Source: Varroa destructor
Taxonomy: Eukaryota > Arthropoda > Arachnida > Mesostigmata > Varroidae
Direction: 5' to 3'
Assembly (NCBI RefSeq): GCF_002443255.2
Contig: NW_019211454.1
Location: 571,936 to 635,935, forward strand
DNA: 64,000 bases
The notes under the pieces were generated by a model. That model was not told where the DNA came from and ran no database searches. It was given only the letters and a program-made list of their open reading frames with translations. This document shows, in pieces, positions 50,735 through 64,000 of this stretch; position 1 is the first letter of the stretch, and every line of letters begins with the position of its first letter. Position numbers and translations under genes: made by a program.

Positions 50735-53700
50735 CAAAGAACTGCTAAATTTGACAGCCAAACGAGCTGTAAACACAGGGCTATCGAGAATGCCTTAGAT
50801 CTGTTTTATGCTGATAGAACCTTTTCCCAATGTTTACTATATTTAGGAGTGCAGAGCTGTACCAAGTAGGCAACTGCCACATGTAGTAGTCTTCCTACAG
50901 AATCAGCATTATGACTAAATTGCGCAATTTAATAGGCTTTTGTTTTCATGTGTGGAAGCACTAGCAATCACGAGGTACAAACGGCACTAGATAGACGATT
51001 AAACTATAGCTGTCGTCTACGCTCTGGGAAAAAAACGTAGACTGCCCATTGAAGCAATAAACCTAGTGACCCCGAGACGGCGAAGATGCTTTGTGTTACA
51101 TGTCCTATGTGATCCCTTTGTTCTCTATAGTTCAATTTTGAGTAGTCAGGCAACTCTTCGTACAGGGAAAATTTTAGAGCATTCCGTTCCAGAAGTAACA
51201 ATGTGTTCTGATGTAGTTACTAATGGCCTAGTAGATATGCTGCTGATATAGATGAGGCTTATAGGAGATCTTCCCTTTTCTTTTTTAAGCCACAGTTTCA
51301 ACTGTAATTGCAACATATTATTTGCCAACACATATTAGGGCAATTAACAGTTGAAAGACAATATATGAAACAGCGTTACGATTTTGAGTAGAGCGTGTTG
51401 TGTCACTATTTTAACATGTTGAACACCGCCAAAACGCTTAGAGCGCTGCAGAACCCTTCGTTAGAAGCAGGGATTTTAGCCTCAGCAGCTTAATGGCTTA
51501 CTAAGGCTCAAGCCATTTGTGTTCATGTATCTATCAACTAACTATTACATTCTATTCTTACCTTACCTTAGAGGACTATTCTTTTTTAACTAATCATCAA
51601 GGTAATACGACCGCCTGGTGGCGCCATAACTACTCCAGCATACTAATTATTCTGTAGCAATTTACACAGGGTTTTCATTAGCTTATTAAAATGCACTAAT
51701 ATGCTTATTGTTTTTTATTGCACTTCCATTTTGTTTAGGCACTTTATTTGGATTTCAACAGAAAGGGTGCCTTATTCGATGGAATAATTCAAGGCGTGTA
51801 AATAGATGAGGTAGTAAATAGAACGAATCAGTAATACAACAACTTTTGAGCAACATTTTTGCAATGTGGCGCTGGTTCCCATCCCAGCTTGCAATTTCTA
51901 CTGCAGTCACATCTATATCTGGGCGCTTGCGTCCTGTAATAGTTTTTTCTTCGGGTGAACTAGGGCGACGTGATAGCCTTTTAATTACTAGAGATGTTGG
52001 AAAAACTATATATCAAATCATTTATAACGCAGCCAAGTTTTGCTATTTTTGAGGTGATCGAATAGGAACCGGCATAAAAGTAAGTTTGAAAAGTAGACCA
52101 AATTACTCAATAATTTAGATAAACATATTTTGTTTAGGCTGTGAAAAGAATTATCTGTTAGCATTGGTTGAGCAATTTATCCTTAGACAGGGACACTGCC
52201 CGCTAGAATAGTAGACGTTTAAATATTTGGAAGAAATATATTGTACACGCGCTATATTATACACAAAGGTTACGCGATTTCTATATATCTTATTATATAT
52301 TGTAACTATTATTTGCCTCTTTAGATATTAGCATCACGGTAATGTTCGTATTAAGAGCTTCTTTAACTTTGCGCTTGTTTTTTTATTCATCTTAATAAAC
52401 CTGCCAGCTACTTTTACAGTTTAGATTCCTTCAATCACCGAAGGTCATGAAATATACATATGCATACTTGATCTATTTTGAAAAAGCGATACATCTTTCA
52501 GAACTTCAAACTTTCGAATTTAGGGATTTACGATTAATTAAAAAATGGTATACGATACACTGCTACTCAAAGCAAAACTCTCGCATTAGGCACAACCTAA
52601 GTACATTTGTTCGTCAATTGCATATCTTGCAGCTAGTTAAAAATTTATATTTAGCACATTTTTAAAAACCTTAGCTATAATTTCCGCCACATCTATAATA
52701 TAATATTATTAGAAGATCAACTAGATGCGATATCGACTATCGAAATCTCTAAGCGTTACTTCCTTCCACGATTTCCGCAAATTGGTTCTCCGCAAAATTC
52801 CTTTGATATGTAAAGAAATTTAAACGGGTTTTACAGAAAATATTTATAAAGATTGAGAAAAGTTAGGTGGCAAATTAGTGTCTTTTTGCATTTAGAAGGC
52901 TATTAGAATATGAACATCGAATTTTAAAAAATTCTGCCCCGAACCCAACTCTTTTCGGATTTCACCCTCACCTAAAGTTGGCATACTTTTGTTACCGTGG
53001 AAACTGTTTGGCATGATGCTCGTAGCAACGGTCGTGAAGACACCATTGTGGTACCAAATAATTTCATATAATTTGACAAAGCAAAAACATCGTTGCCAGT
53101 GTAGCAGTTTGGGTTAGAATTCATAAGCAACCAAATGTTTTTAAGAATGAAATAGCGAATTACCTAAGTTAAAAGGCGGATGGCAAAATGATTACTTGTG
53201 AAGTCAGGGTAGAAAAAACATCGACTAATAGACCGAAGCACTACGGCAACTACATATCCAGCCGCTGCGACCAGTTACCGGACTGAAATATCACTGGAGA
53301 CGCGGTTATAATGATATCAATAACTATCTATAATATGTTTGAATAAAACCAGAGAGATGTTTCAATATCCGATATGTAGGAGAAAGTTCGTTCCACAGAC
53401 CCTTGGTAGGTCGGGGTACCGATTATTATACCAATAAAAGAAGTCTTCATTCAAAAATAGGTTGAACAGCTGTAATCATCCCACTCGCGATAAAATACTA
53501 ACCAAAAGCAAAACTTGAATTGTCATGGACTGTTCCTGGTATCTATGTAGCCGCTCTATACCACACTCACTCCGTAAACTGTTGGACCTTACTACAAGAT
53601 AGTCAGACGTTAATCTATTATGAATCAGCCGCTTTGGAGTTTTCAGAGTAACTGTTTTGCGATCTTTGATAGTTGCAGTTCGTGCAATGTTTCATGTAAA

Positions 53701-55630
53701 TACTGCAGGAACATGCGGCATGAAAATGGAAAAATCTGCATGAGCTTTGTTGGACTTTTTGAGCGTCGTTGAATATTTAACGATAAACTATAGTGTATTT
53801 ATCATACGAAATTTATCTGTCAAAGTCTGTTTTACATATTTCCATTATTAGATCTAGTGTAGTCTCTTCTTCAATCTTCTAGATCCTGATTTAGAGGTTA
53901 CACTTTAATTCAGGCCAAGCTGTTCGACTTTGGAAAAGGACGCCAGTTTTAGTCTTACATCTATTGGATTTATAAGCGTGTTCCCTCGAAATCTATGAAA
54001 ATCTACTCCAAGTAAGTGATCGCTACTTTTAGCTTGAGCTCATGTGATTGGTGCGTGCAGATTCCACTACAATTAAAAGTAGCATGTGGCCCTGACGTCG
54101 AAATTTCCCCTAGTAGATATTGTTTCCTACAGCCATAATGTATAGGGCATTGAGAAAATTGCGTGTCGCAGACGATCAAGCATTTAGAAAATAACCTAAA
54201 GGTTTAGTATAAAAGCAAAAGTCGTTATTCTACCCAACTTGTCAAGTGGAGTCGCAACACTGCCATGAAAGCCCCATCAAGCTAGACCGCTGTATTTCAA
54301 ACAAGCGACTAATCGAATGCGTAACGGCAATCCTGGACGTAAAACTTGAACACTGAGGACCCAGGCTGGTAGTACCTGGTCTATAGTTCAAATTGTGCTT
54401 CATGATATTAGCATCTGTTCACATCAATACAACATGGTCTGAAAAGCGAAACAAAACAGAGTTCGAGAAATGGTTAAATAGCTTTCAGTCTCCATTTAAA
54501 TCTACTACAATTGAAAAATCTAAAGTGAGGGGGCCATCGGTCTGTACAGTGGTGCAATGTAACAGAGCTACTGGGGTGGAAAAAGGATGATATCGGTCCG
54601 GAACATCGGTCCATCCGCATCGAAAGCATATTCACTATTTTAATGCCATGAATGGCTAAAAGCTGAAAAAGAATTATCTCGATTTACTCTTCAAGTATTG
54701 CTCAGAGCTATTCTGTGGAACGTTTGCGTACCATCAGCAGACAGTTGCATACAGCAAACCTAATGGAGATTTTAGTGCCAGGTTTCTTTCAGTAACTGTA
54801 CCGGCATTTTGAGATCTGCTGAGCCCAGCTGCTCCGCACATTTACAGGTAGGCGTACGAGCGTCCACGATGAAAGTAAAAAACAACAATTTGCTTCTATT
54901 TTCTAAAAAGCATCATCGGCAGCCCGAGCGAGATGTGGCGGTACAAACTATATGAATTCCATGCAATAAATTGTATCTTCGTTTTTATATGTTGCTTGCC
55001 AAATACTATACTGTGCGATTAGCCATGTTTGGTCGACCAATTGTCTAAAACTTAGTTAGAAAGCCGTATTATGAGTTAAATACCTAAGCTTTAAATAATT
55101 TTTATTTAAATAATCATACTCCAAGCGGCTTCCTTGAGGAACAGATGCACCAGAAACAATTTAGACGCTATTAGTGTATATTTTAGATCGATAAGTGCCG
55201 ATCGAATGCTTAAAAAAGCAAAACATGAAATAATCGTAATGATATTAATCCAAACAAATAAATATATTATTTGATATAACTGTGCTTATAACATGCATTT
55301 GTTTTTCTAGGAAAAGTATTTTGATAGTGGCCTGTGGGGAATTTTAGACAGTTTATTTTGCAAGCTACTTTTCAAGAACTGCTACCCACAATATTTAGAA
55401 GGCGACGCCTGAACAACAGCATGAACTTCTATGACAGATCACTACCTTCAGGTGCACACTATTTTTCCAAGATTCTCTGTCTACCCTTAGCAGGTATCGA
55501 CGAAACCTTCTATGCAGTTTTTAGTCATTTCGTTGCGCATGACAGCGAAAAAATTATCTTCAGATTCCTTACATTATTTGCATTGTAGGAACACAGGTAT
55601 AACGCTCTAAGCCATATTATATATAATAGT

Positions 55631-55657
55631 AATCCTCACATGTTTCATGTGAGGATT
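55631..55657. repeat. 12-bp-arm perfect hairpin
   Basis: The arms aatcctcacatg and catgtgaggatt are exact reverse complements around a TTT loop. Confidence 0.92.
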
Positions 55658-57441
55658 CTTACCAACCATATATCTATTAAATTAGTTTTGTTAATTACAT
55701 ATATACTTTTTTTGTTGGTTACGATATTGATTGATAGTCGCGATTGTTCTTCCTGTGTAAACATTTTTCGTTCTCACCTCTGGGGGAATCTTTTTTCTTA
55801 GAGTCTTAGAATCTTCTTAGAAATTTAATATATTTCATTGTTAAAATGAGTCAGTTTCCTGCTCCTTTTACTACTTTTCTCATTTAGTCCTGTAGAATGT
55901 GAAGCTAATTTTAATTAGTTTTCTATATAGGAAACTTTTTAACCACCTATGCCAGAGCCCGATAGATTTTAGTTCTTATGCCTATCTTAGTCTATGTGCT
56001 GTCAGTTTTCCAATGTGTCTCTCTCTCACTTTGAACTGGCCCAAACACGTGCGTACTGCCCATCACATTGAGTTTACTTAAAAATATACGCCAAAAGAAC
56101 CAAGTAGCGATTAACGATGACATTTTTCAAAGTAAAACTCGTTAACTAACCGATCGGATTAACGCAGGGAAACAATCTTAGCAAACTACCCCTTTCAGCG
56201 GCAACCACCGACCCGGCAGAAGTGACTGCAATTTGATATACACAAGCTGGGCATTGCCTAGTATAGTTTAGTAGGATTAATTTCTTTTTTGTCGAATCCT
56301 AGCCATACTGAACGCTGCATGAAAAAAGAAAGCAATAACATTTTATTGAGGGGAGGTTCTTTGCCTAGACCATGTTAAGTGAAGTTCTACTAAATACATT
56401 CTGGGATCGCATATCAGCGTGCCTCGTCTTTTGATTTGCTCGATAAAAGGGCTCAAATGGGCCGAATGCTCACATTGTGTTGTTAGGATCAGTTAAAAAA
56501 ATGTGGTTTTTCGCATGAAAATAGTGCAGATTTGGCGCTGCAAGAGAATACAAATCCCAGCACAGGCTACCATGCAAGTCGCTGATCTCCCGTTTTTCCA
56601 AATGCCGTTGCATGCCTGTAGTAGATATGAAAACTACCCACTCCATATTTAACCAAACTTTAAAGGTATATGCACTTACATATTTTGTACTTACGTTTCG
56701 ATAAATATCTAAATCCGTAACATAAACGTACAAATAAGCACTATAATTTCTTGCCACTGTTACGGTAGCTGAAGAATAGCTGACGGAGTCTTTTTCTCAG
56801 TTAAACGTTAGGAAGCTCAGTTGTAACAAAATAAAAACAATGTTGGCGGTTATAATGATATCCACAAAGCCTTTAGTTTTGAATTTGTCTATATAAAGTT
56901 TCACTAAGAATATTCGACTTAAACCGTAGAACGCTTAGTGAAGAGTCTTCAGCCATCCAGGCAGCGCGGATGAGTTTTTGTCATGTTGGTAGACATAGTC
57001 GCTCTGGGAAATCAAAACAAAAACGAAATAGAACACGTTATCATGTTTCAGTTACTGTGTGTAAAATATTAAGGTTTTTCGTTTTTTCCTTCTATTCCCT
57101 ATCTAGCAACACTATTTTGAATTTTTAATCGAACAATAGGAGGGCCTCATCGCATTTCCTGAAGTATGATTTAAGCTTTTTTTGCCATTATTGCCTTAGA
57201 AGTATTGAAAATATTTTTTTTATTTTATTTTTTTTCATTTCGTGTGATTGGAACTTTATTTTCGAGGCAAGTGAGAGCTATATAGAAAGTTCAATTGGTG
57301 ATTAATCATACAATAATAGAGTAGTCCAGGGTGCGCGGTCCTAAAGAAAGTTTATTTAAGAGGATGAACAAGAAATTGATGATAAAGGGAGTCGATAAAT
57401 AGGGGTGAATTATTAGAAGCAGATCGTGTTGGCGTAATCTT

Positions 57442-57457
57442 TATATATATATATATA
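57442..57457. repeat. Short (TA)n run
   Basis: Eight TA units. Confidence 0.9.
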
Positions 57458-59660
57458 AACGAAACGATATAGAAACGATAGGTAAATATTTTGCTGAACG
57501 AAACACGATAGACTTTAAAAAAATGACTCTAATTTAGAAGCGCTTTTTTTAAAGACATTTATGCGCGTTTCTGGATCAGAATTAAAGCCATTTTCGAAGT
57601 GCGCAGTTGAAACGGGCCGTCAGGAACGCTTTTATACAAAAAGTTCAGCAAATTTATATTTGTAACTTTTCGATATCAATGAAAGCTGTCGTCATGTATT
57701 TCAGATTTGGCTAGCAAGCTCTGTGCACAAGATGTGGAAGTAAACCCAAAAACATTTACTTAATTAAATTCAAAACATCAAAGCCTTTCAACTAAAAGGG
57801 AAAAAGATTTTAATCTATACTGTACATTTAGAACAAATAGGAATGCTCCCCTTTTTCTTAAGGCAAACGAAATGCAATAAATATATTGTAGGCCTTTCTA
57901 TGCATTTACACTTCACTTTTTTGGACACTCAATAAAGCGAATTCCTATAAATAGGTTTTGTGACAGTGCTTAGCGCACAATGTTAACTTCTATTCGGACG
58001 GGCACCATGAAGTCTCAAAAAATAATTTGTGAGAAATGTTGCGACTTGCATCTTGCAAGCCGTGGTTTTGAAGAACTATCTTATGTCTATTTCATAATCA
58101 TTCAAAAGAGTCATTGCGTAGCTCGTGAGACATATTTGCTTACTGATGGACCTGCACTACCCGTGTAATATATTTAAACCCGTGTAATACATTAAATAAA
58201 CTTAAATAGAAAAGACTGAATAAGTTCGCATAATTTTAACTGAAAAAAGTGCGTTTCTTTAATATTTTGGTTTATGTACGTGGGGCTTGCTTGCAGCTAG
58301 TGTTTCTACTGGAACGAACGAATGTATTCGGTATTTAAAAGAGTCAAACAGACGAGACTTTTGTTTCTGCAAGTGCCCACTCTGATAGCATAGCAGATTT
58401 GCCTCAATGCCACGCAAAGAGCAACGTATATGGAAACAGCTTCAAGAGATAAAATGCCAGACATACGAAAGACAAACGTCACCCAAGGACGAAACTGTTA
58501 CTACGTACTTGTCCTCCCATTGAACGTGGTAAGTTGTTTTCGTCAATGTATTTCCTAAGCGACTTTTTGTCGACAAACTTGATTCGATCAATGCCGTTTG
58601 CTGGTACCAGACGGCTGACAATTTTCCAGCACGCTGTTTAGAGAAAGAGATAGAAAACTTTTTTTAATTACATACCTATTCTTACTTTGTGTTTTGCTAC
58701 AACCTATAGATAAGATACCAGTATTTTTTACGAGCATTTTTGTATGTTGGTTTTATTCCTTGTCCCTGGGATCTTCGATTCTCATTATACTTATATATGC
58801 AAGAATCATAATAATAGCTTCCGGTTCAATTGTGTTGAGATTAAAGATGTCGAGCATTGCTTCGAACCGCTAACTCGTTACACAAAACGAAATGCGCCTA
58901 TAAGCATCCCTCAAACCAGACAAACTTCAACTCAGCCTATGAAATCATACGAAGTAATGTTCATACAAGTATAATCAGCTAACTAACATACCATGTAATA
59001 TAACTGGTAACTCATAGATGAGGACAAAGTCCAGACAATCAGGATAGTAGCTTTTGAAAAGCTTTATCAGGAACTTTACGTAGCCCATATGCTGGTTGAT
59101 CGTAGAATGCAAAGACTGAAGTTAGGATTTGACGTTTACAACAAATAATTAGAAAATTTTAACCATTTATATAAAATCTTTCAATCTATGACAAAAACGA
59201 GCTATTCGGAAACTGAATTTATCGAGTTGCAACGAATTATACATAGAAGAAAACTCCTTCTCCCTGTGTCTAGTTCGTACCCATATAATATTGCATTGTT
59301 TGCCTAATAAAACTGGTATGGATAATACAAGGATATCGTAAGCGATGCTACTCGAAAACAACATATTAGGATAACAGTTTTGCTTACAAAAAGCTTAAAA
59401 AAACTTATCCTTTATACAACATAATTAATTCATCCGATGTTATTTTATCCTTACTGTTTACTCAATTACCAGATTCTCTTTCCTGGCCTTTGTGCAATCA
59501 AAGAGCAGTGTAACATTGCCCTTACGTCTTATAACTGCTTCTTCCAAAAACATCACTAGATATCGATGACACAGAGTCTCCTCTTGACTATCGAACGGTT
59601 CAAGAATGAGGTCCGCTCGGAAGATAACTGCAATAGACAAGAAGTTTAAATATATCATGA

Positions 59661-60541
59661 TAGGTTGTACAAAAAGTATTGACCGTTTTTGGATCTAAAT
59701 ATTTTATGTTTAATTTTGAGATAATATAACGAAACTAAGTATGCGCGGTTTTGATCGATATGCCATGCTCTCTGGCAACTGGAGCTTCAGTGATTTCCGA
59801 ACAAAAAACAAGTCATTTCTCTATTGAAATTAAATTACGTTTACTAAAGAAGTTCTACAGAGACCAAAATTAATGAGAGTTTAACGGTGCAGAGCCCTGG
59901 CTCTACGGTTTATATAAGAAAGTTTCCTATCCAAGTTCTCTCGATTCTTGCAAGTAGCTAAAAATATATGTAATATGGCATCGTCATGGTGGAAAATGAC
60001 ACCTTTTCTGGTTACCAATTCCAATCCACATTTTTCAATCGTTTTTAGAGATTAAAAAAGAGATTTTTAGAGATCAATCGATTTACCAACTCATAATGCA
60101 TTACTCCTTTCAAATCCCATGAAACATCACCTTCTTTAACGTTAATGGGTTTCCCACAGGTTGTAGAACCTATTTTTTTCCCTTCACAGATTATTGTCGT
60201 ATATGATTAATTTTTCATTATCCGTGATCAATGGTTATAGAAATAACTTGATTTCGCTGCGGTTCAGTAGAACATCGCGAATGAAAATACGATAATTTTT
60301 CGTGATAATTCGTGTAACACTCAACCATCGAGCTTTCTTTTGCGGTCAGCCTTCTTCAGATTTTAAAATTTCTGGAACGAAAGCTACAGAACCGTCTTTG
60401 AGCCGTTCTATCTAATAATGCGCCTTGACTATAAGTAGCATAAAATGTATATACATTTTTTGCGAGCTTGGGCAGCATTTGTGCCCTTATCGCAATAGGA
60501 CTGCAAAATATAGCATCTTTTTGCAGAAATTTTGCTCCTAT
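59661..60541 (-). mobile_element. Mariner element 3, heavily decayed
   Basis: The plus-strand end, taggttgtacaaaaagtatt at 59661-59680, has the form of a mariner terminal repeat. Reading inward on the minus strand from about 60541 (ATA where a start ATG is expected) gives transposase blocks in several frames. CDKGTNAAQA is near 60490 and RFCSFRSRNF near 60390. ITDNEKLIIYDNN near 60210 stands in place of the family's GDEKW-type block; the aspartate expected to be catalytic reads Asn. WDLKGVMHYEL is near 60115. GVIFHHDDA near 59985 contains the second catalytic Asp, and a degraded version of the third Asp block is near 59895. The C-terminal SLQN block is near 59850. Stops and frameshifts are frequent. 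The right-hand terminal repeat was not identified. Confidence 0.75.
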
Positions 60542-63500
60542 TTAAGCCGCTTTAGAATTAAAACATTTCAACAAATTTAACGCATCTACTAATGCCAAAT
60601 CTCTAGCACAAATGACTTATTTACCTGAGATATATAGGAAAATGTTTTCAACAATCCAGTATAATTTTATAAGATGGTCAGGGAGTTGGACGGATATGAT
60701 TGTCTAGCAAAGTATTATTATATTCAAGTCTGCAGCCAAATTAATTACGGTACTTGATAAAAAAAAAGTTGGAAACGAGTTTAAAAAGTGAAATAAACTT
60801 TGATAGGAATGGTATGTTTCTGCTAAGAGTAACCAAAAACGCGCAAATCTGTTGTCCAATATTATTTCTTTTGTGCTCGTGACCAACCTTTAATTGTCGG
60901 TAAGAAGGAGATTTTGTCTCACATCGGCAAACTTATATAAACTTGATTTTTAGGAAATGAGGCTTGACCCTAGTTACGAAATGGTGGGCTTGATTTTAAC
61001 CGGAAAAGAAGAATGCCTGCCTTGACTTTATGCTAATTTTCCTCACCCCTATAGAAAGTTACTCTAATATCGCTCAAGATACGATTTGTATTTTAATTTT
61101 TTTTTTTTACATTTAAATTTGAACATTAATTAGCTTGTTCGCAGTAGACCGAATAGAGCAGATGGAAATTTCCAAATCATACGTGTCTCATTTTAGCAGG
61201 GCAGTTTTAGACAGGCGAGAGACAGTACGCAGAAAGAATGTTGGCGTTTCAAAGAAAACAAATGCATATCTAATAGTGTTCATGTGGGGAACTTTTATTT
61301 ATACAAAAACTATATGTTGTGAGATAAAAAAAAGGTTAAAATGATTTGACCGATCGATAATGTTTTCTTCCTATAAATCTTCACAGTGTAAAGCAGATGC
61401 GTAACTGCTTCCGTTATATCCCAAGTTAGCTGTGACCTAAGAAGATTAAGAAATCACTTAAACATAGCAAAGAAATACCTATGCTATCGACATCCTACGT
61501 TTAGGTTCTGCTTGACATAACCATATCTTATTAACATCACATCCATGTTATATTACTATTATAGACTATTAAATTGTTCCCCATGTACATAATTCATACA
61601 TACCCCTGCTTCTGCCACTTTGTTCCGTCCACCGCCTAGCATTGCTTCTACACAACTCAGATTCACCTTCTAAAATTTAAATATTTTTTTTCTTCTATTT
61701 CCATTCCGTATTCGTCAGAAAAGACTTAAATGTAACACATATATTTGAAATAGTCTATGTACATCTTATATTAAATATATAAATAAATAAATAAATTCTA
61801 TTAAATATTTTAATGGTAATGCTATTATACAGATCTGGGTTAAGAGTTTAACTAATTTAAAAAGAGGAACAGTTGTATTATATTAAGGTGCTCAAAAAAT
61901 GCCGATGTAAAAACAAACGGAAACTGTAACTATAAACTCAGCCAGTCCGACCATTTCGCAGCACCGATTATTAATAACGGCTTAAATATTTAGCATCCTC
62001 ATACATACATTGTATTTTTTAGAGGATGTCAGACTTCGGCGCGCAGCTATAGCATTTCATAACGAGCCATTTTCGCCAGACTTCATGCTTCGAACAAACT
62101 GAACAGTCATAGTTATTTAGGCAAATTCGCATACTTCGTGTGCCGTTGAAGTCCTAAGGCCACTTTTGCATTGACGTCTTGGTCGAAACACTTCAGTGAA
62201 ACAGTGGCTGTCAGGCAGATTACCTTCAAACAGTGTTAGAATGATGACCGATTATGCACCGCCCCGTGTCAAGCGAAGACCTCACTTTAGGTGAAGGACA
62301 GATATTTTTTAATAAATATCTACAACCTATACCAGCTAGCTACAAAACGCAACGAGCAATTCAAGAGAACAAATCTAAAAAGCAATGCGATTTTTGAAAT
62401 GAGTGTTCATATCGCATGTACGAAAAATTGAAAAAAAAACTCTACAGTGACTATTGTCAATAAATAAGTTGATATTGCTAATATACACTTGTTGAGAATT
62501 ATCGGAATGAGTCGTAGTGGATAAGTAAGCTAAAACAGCAGAATATGGAGGCACAGTTTGACAACAGCGCTTAAAGAGAGAGGGAAAAATGGCCAGGCAT
62601 TCCGCTGGGTAAGAGATTGACGCGGGCTGGAGACGCATAATGAGCTACGGTGGGTCAATTCAACGACAAGTCTCTAAGGATACCGATGGATGTTAGAGAG
62701 CGGAACATTGATGTTTTCTGTTTCTGTAAGCACAATTGGTGATTTGGATAAATGATTAAAATGAGCTCGGCATAATCCTAAAGATCGCTCTGTTGTCTAG
62801 CCAAAGTTCATTATGTATTAAAGTGTATATTTGAGACAATGAAATTAAATTTTGGCTGTACTAGTTATAGAAGTTTCTTCTTCTGATTTTAACTGACATA
62901 TAATGGGTTATGTATGATACATAATAGAACCGCTTTGTACATATACCTTCGACTTTAGGAAACTAGAAACATGTCACCTATTGCGGCTACTGAAGTCAAC
63001 TCGCTGTGTCTTTCTTTGTTTCTCTCTGAGTTTATCATCATCTACGAAGAGCTCCTAGACCTCATTGTGATACTGCTAGCCGTCAGTCTGCTTTTAAAAT
63101 GCGGATCGTGAAGACAATTATGCTTATGTAGAAAATTACTTTTCACTTTAGTAGATATTACTAATGCCAAACGTAAACTACTTTAGACAAGCGTTGCAGG
63201 TTACAGATTCATATGAGACACATAGAGTGAGGTAATTTTACGCACAGACAATTAGTTGATATATCAAAATTTCTTGCGGTTATAAATCTAAAAAGCCATC
63301 AGCTAGATACACAGTTTCGTCGTAATACGCGACGATACATGACTTAAACAATTTACCTCGTCTGCCTGTCGCCGTCTATGCTTACTAGTTGATTCCTCTA
63401 TTTATTAAAGGTAAATCTAACCGATCTTCTAACGTGATGACCGTTACAATATAAAATTAGAATTCATTCTTGTAGTCATAGTAAAAATCACTTGGTGACT

Positions 63501-63937
63501 TCCAAGCGCTTTTCCAGAGTCCTGAATCTGAAGGATAATAACTGCAATATATATTTTTAGCTGCTCTTCACTGAGATTAAGAAGTTATTTAATTGAACTA
63601 CAGAAAAAAACACATAATAATTTTGTTACGATGTGAGGCGTTGTCTCACAACCTCTCATCAATTAGATTATCTTGCACTAGTAGGACGATTGTAAGCTCT
63701 ACCTCTCCATATACATCCGCATTAAGAAATTTAACACATTCTAACATGTTTAACGAAAAACATTATTTAAGTCCACCCATATTGTTATTAAATTATACAT
63801 TAAAAATTATAGGTTTAATATATATTATATATTAAAAACAATAGGGTAGCAAAAATTACTTGCATTCTTCATTAAATGAATAATAATAATGACTTCTTTA
63901 TGCTTACTTAAAATTGGAAATATTTACACATGACATA
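60542..63937. other. Stretch without a recognised gene
   Basis: AT-rich DNA with an AAAT tetranucleotide repeat at 61781-61796. It may include the right end of the mariner at 59661-60541, which was not located. The frame 62375-62638 (-) has no recognised domain. Confidence 0.5.
61781..61796. repeat. (AAAT)4 microsatellite
   Basis: Four AAAT units. Confidence 0.9.
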
Positions 63938-64000
63938 NNNNNNNNNNNNNNNNNNNNNNNNNNNNNNNNNNNNNNNNNNNNNNNNNNNNNNNNNNNNNNN
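63938..64000. other. Assembly gap (N)
   Basis: Sixty-three N characters run to the window edge, so sequence content beyond 63937 is unknown. Confidence 0.99.

Larger units (their letters stand above)
50735..59660. other. Long stretch without a supported gene
   Basis: No gene was recognised. Structures seen are the 12-bp-arm hairpin at 55631-55657, an AT run at 57442-57457, and T-rich low-complexity DNA around 57195-57240. Open frames such as 55334-55588 (+) and 56470-56757 (-) show no domain. Confidence 0.5.

Overview
The window looks like about 64 kb of an arthropod nuclear genome. It is AT-rich, about two-thirds A+T by eye. It holds one confidently recognised protein gene, a three-coding-exon neuropeptide receptor on the + strand with introns of 9.0 and 4.5 kb and canonical GT-AG boundaries. 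Around it is a graveyard of decayed transposable elements typical of arthropods: mariner, R1-like LINEs and Ty3/Gypsy. The receptor resembles the protostome RYamide (luqin-type) receptors. A mite or another chelicerate is my guess, but nothing here proves the class. The last 63 positions are an assembly gap (N).

Layout. 1-3257: non-coding upstream DNA with a G18 run and a small hairpin; any upstream 5' UTR exon was not found. 3258-18068: the receptor gene, with coding exons 3290-3670, 12674-13075 and 17610-18068. They encode a predicted 413-residue seven-transmembrane protein, and both introns are phase 0. 18128-19112: a mariner element with both inverted-repeat ends and a shortened, frameshifted minus-strand transposase. 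It begins only 59 bp after the receptor stop codon, so it probably lies in the 3' UTR. 19113-36920: long apparently gene-free DNA with several perfect short palindromes and one GC-rich patch. 36925-37000: a degenerate tRNA-like sequence. 38600-43718: four decayed retroelement fragments, all on the minus strand (Gypsy reverse transcriptase, R1-like 3' end, a second Gypsy reverse transcriptase, LINE reverse-transcriptase N-terminus). 46900-47970: a plus-strand R1-like LINE lacking its reverse-transcriptase core, followed by a CT microsatellite. 50498-50734: an isolated mariner DNA-binding domain. 59661-60541: a third, heavily decayed mariner on the minus strand. The rest is AT-rich DNA with microsatellites and no gene I can support.

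Function. The receptor is the only gene here likely to make a working protein. It should sit in the plasma membrane of neurons or target tissues, bind RYamide-type peptides and signal through G proteins. All the transposon remnants carry stops and frameshifts and are judged non-functional. Element calls rest on conserved protein motifs read by eye from translations, so their boundaries are approximate. I found no RNA gene beyond the tRNA-like remnant, no CRISPR array, and no sign of a novel multi-gene system.
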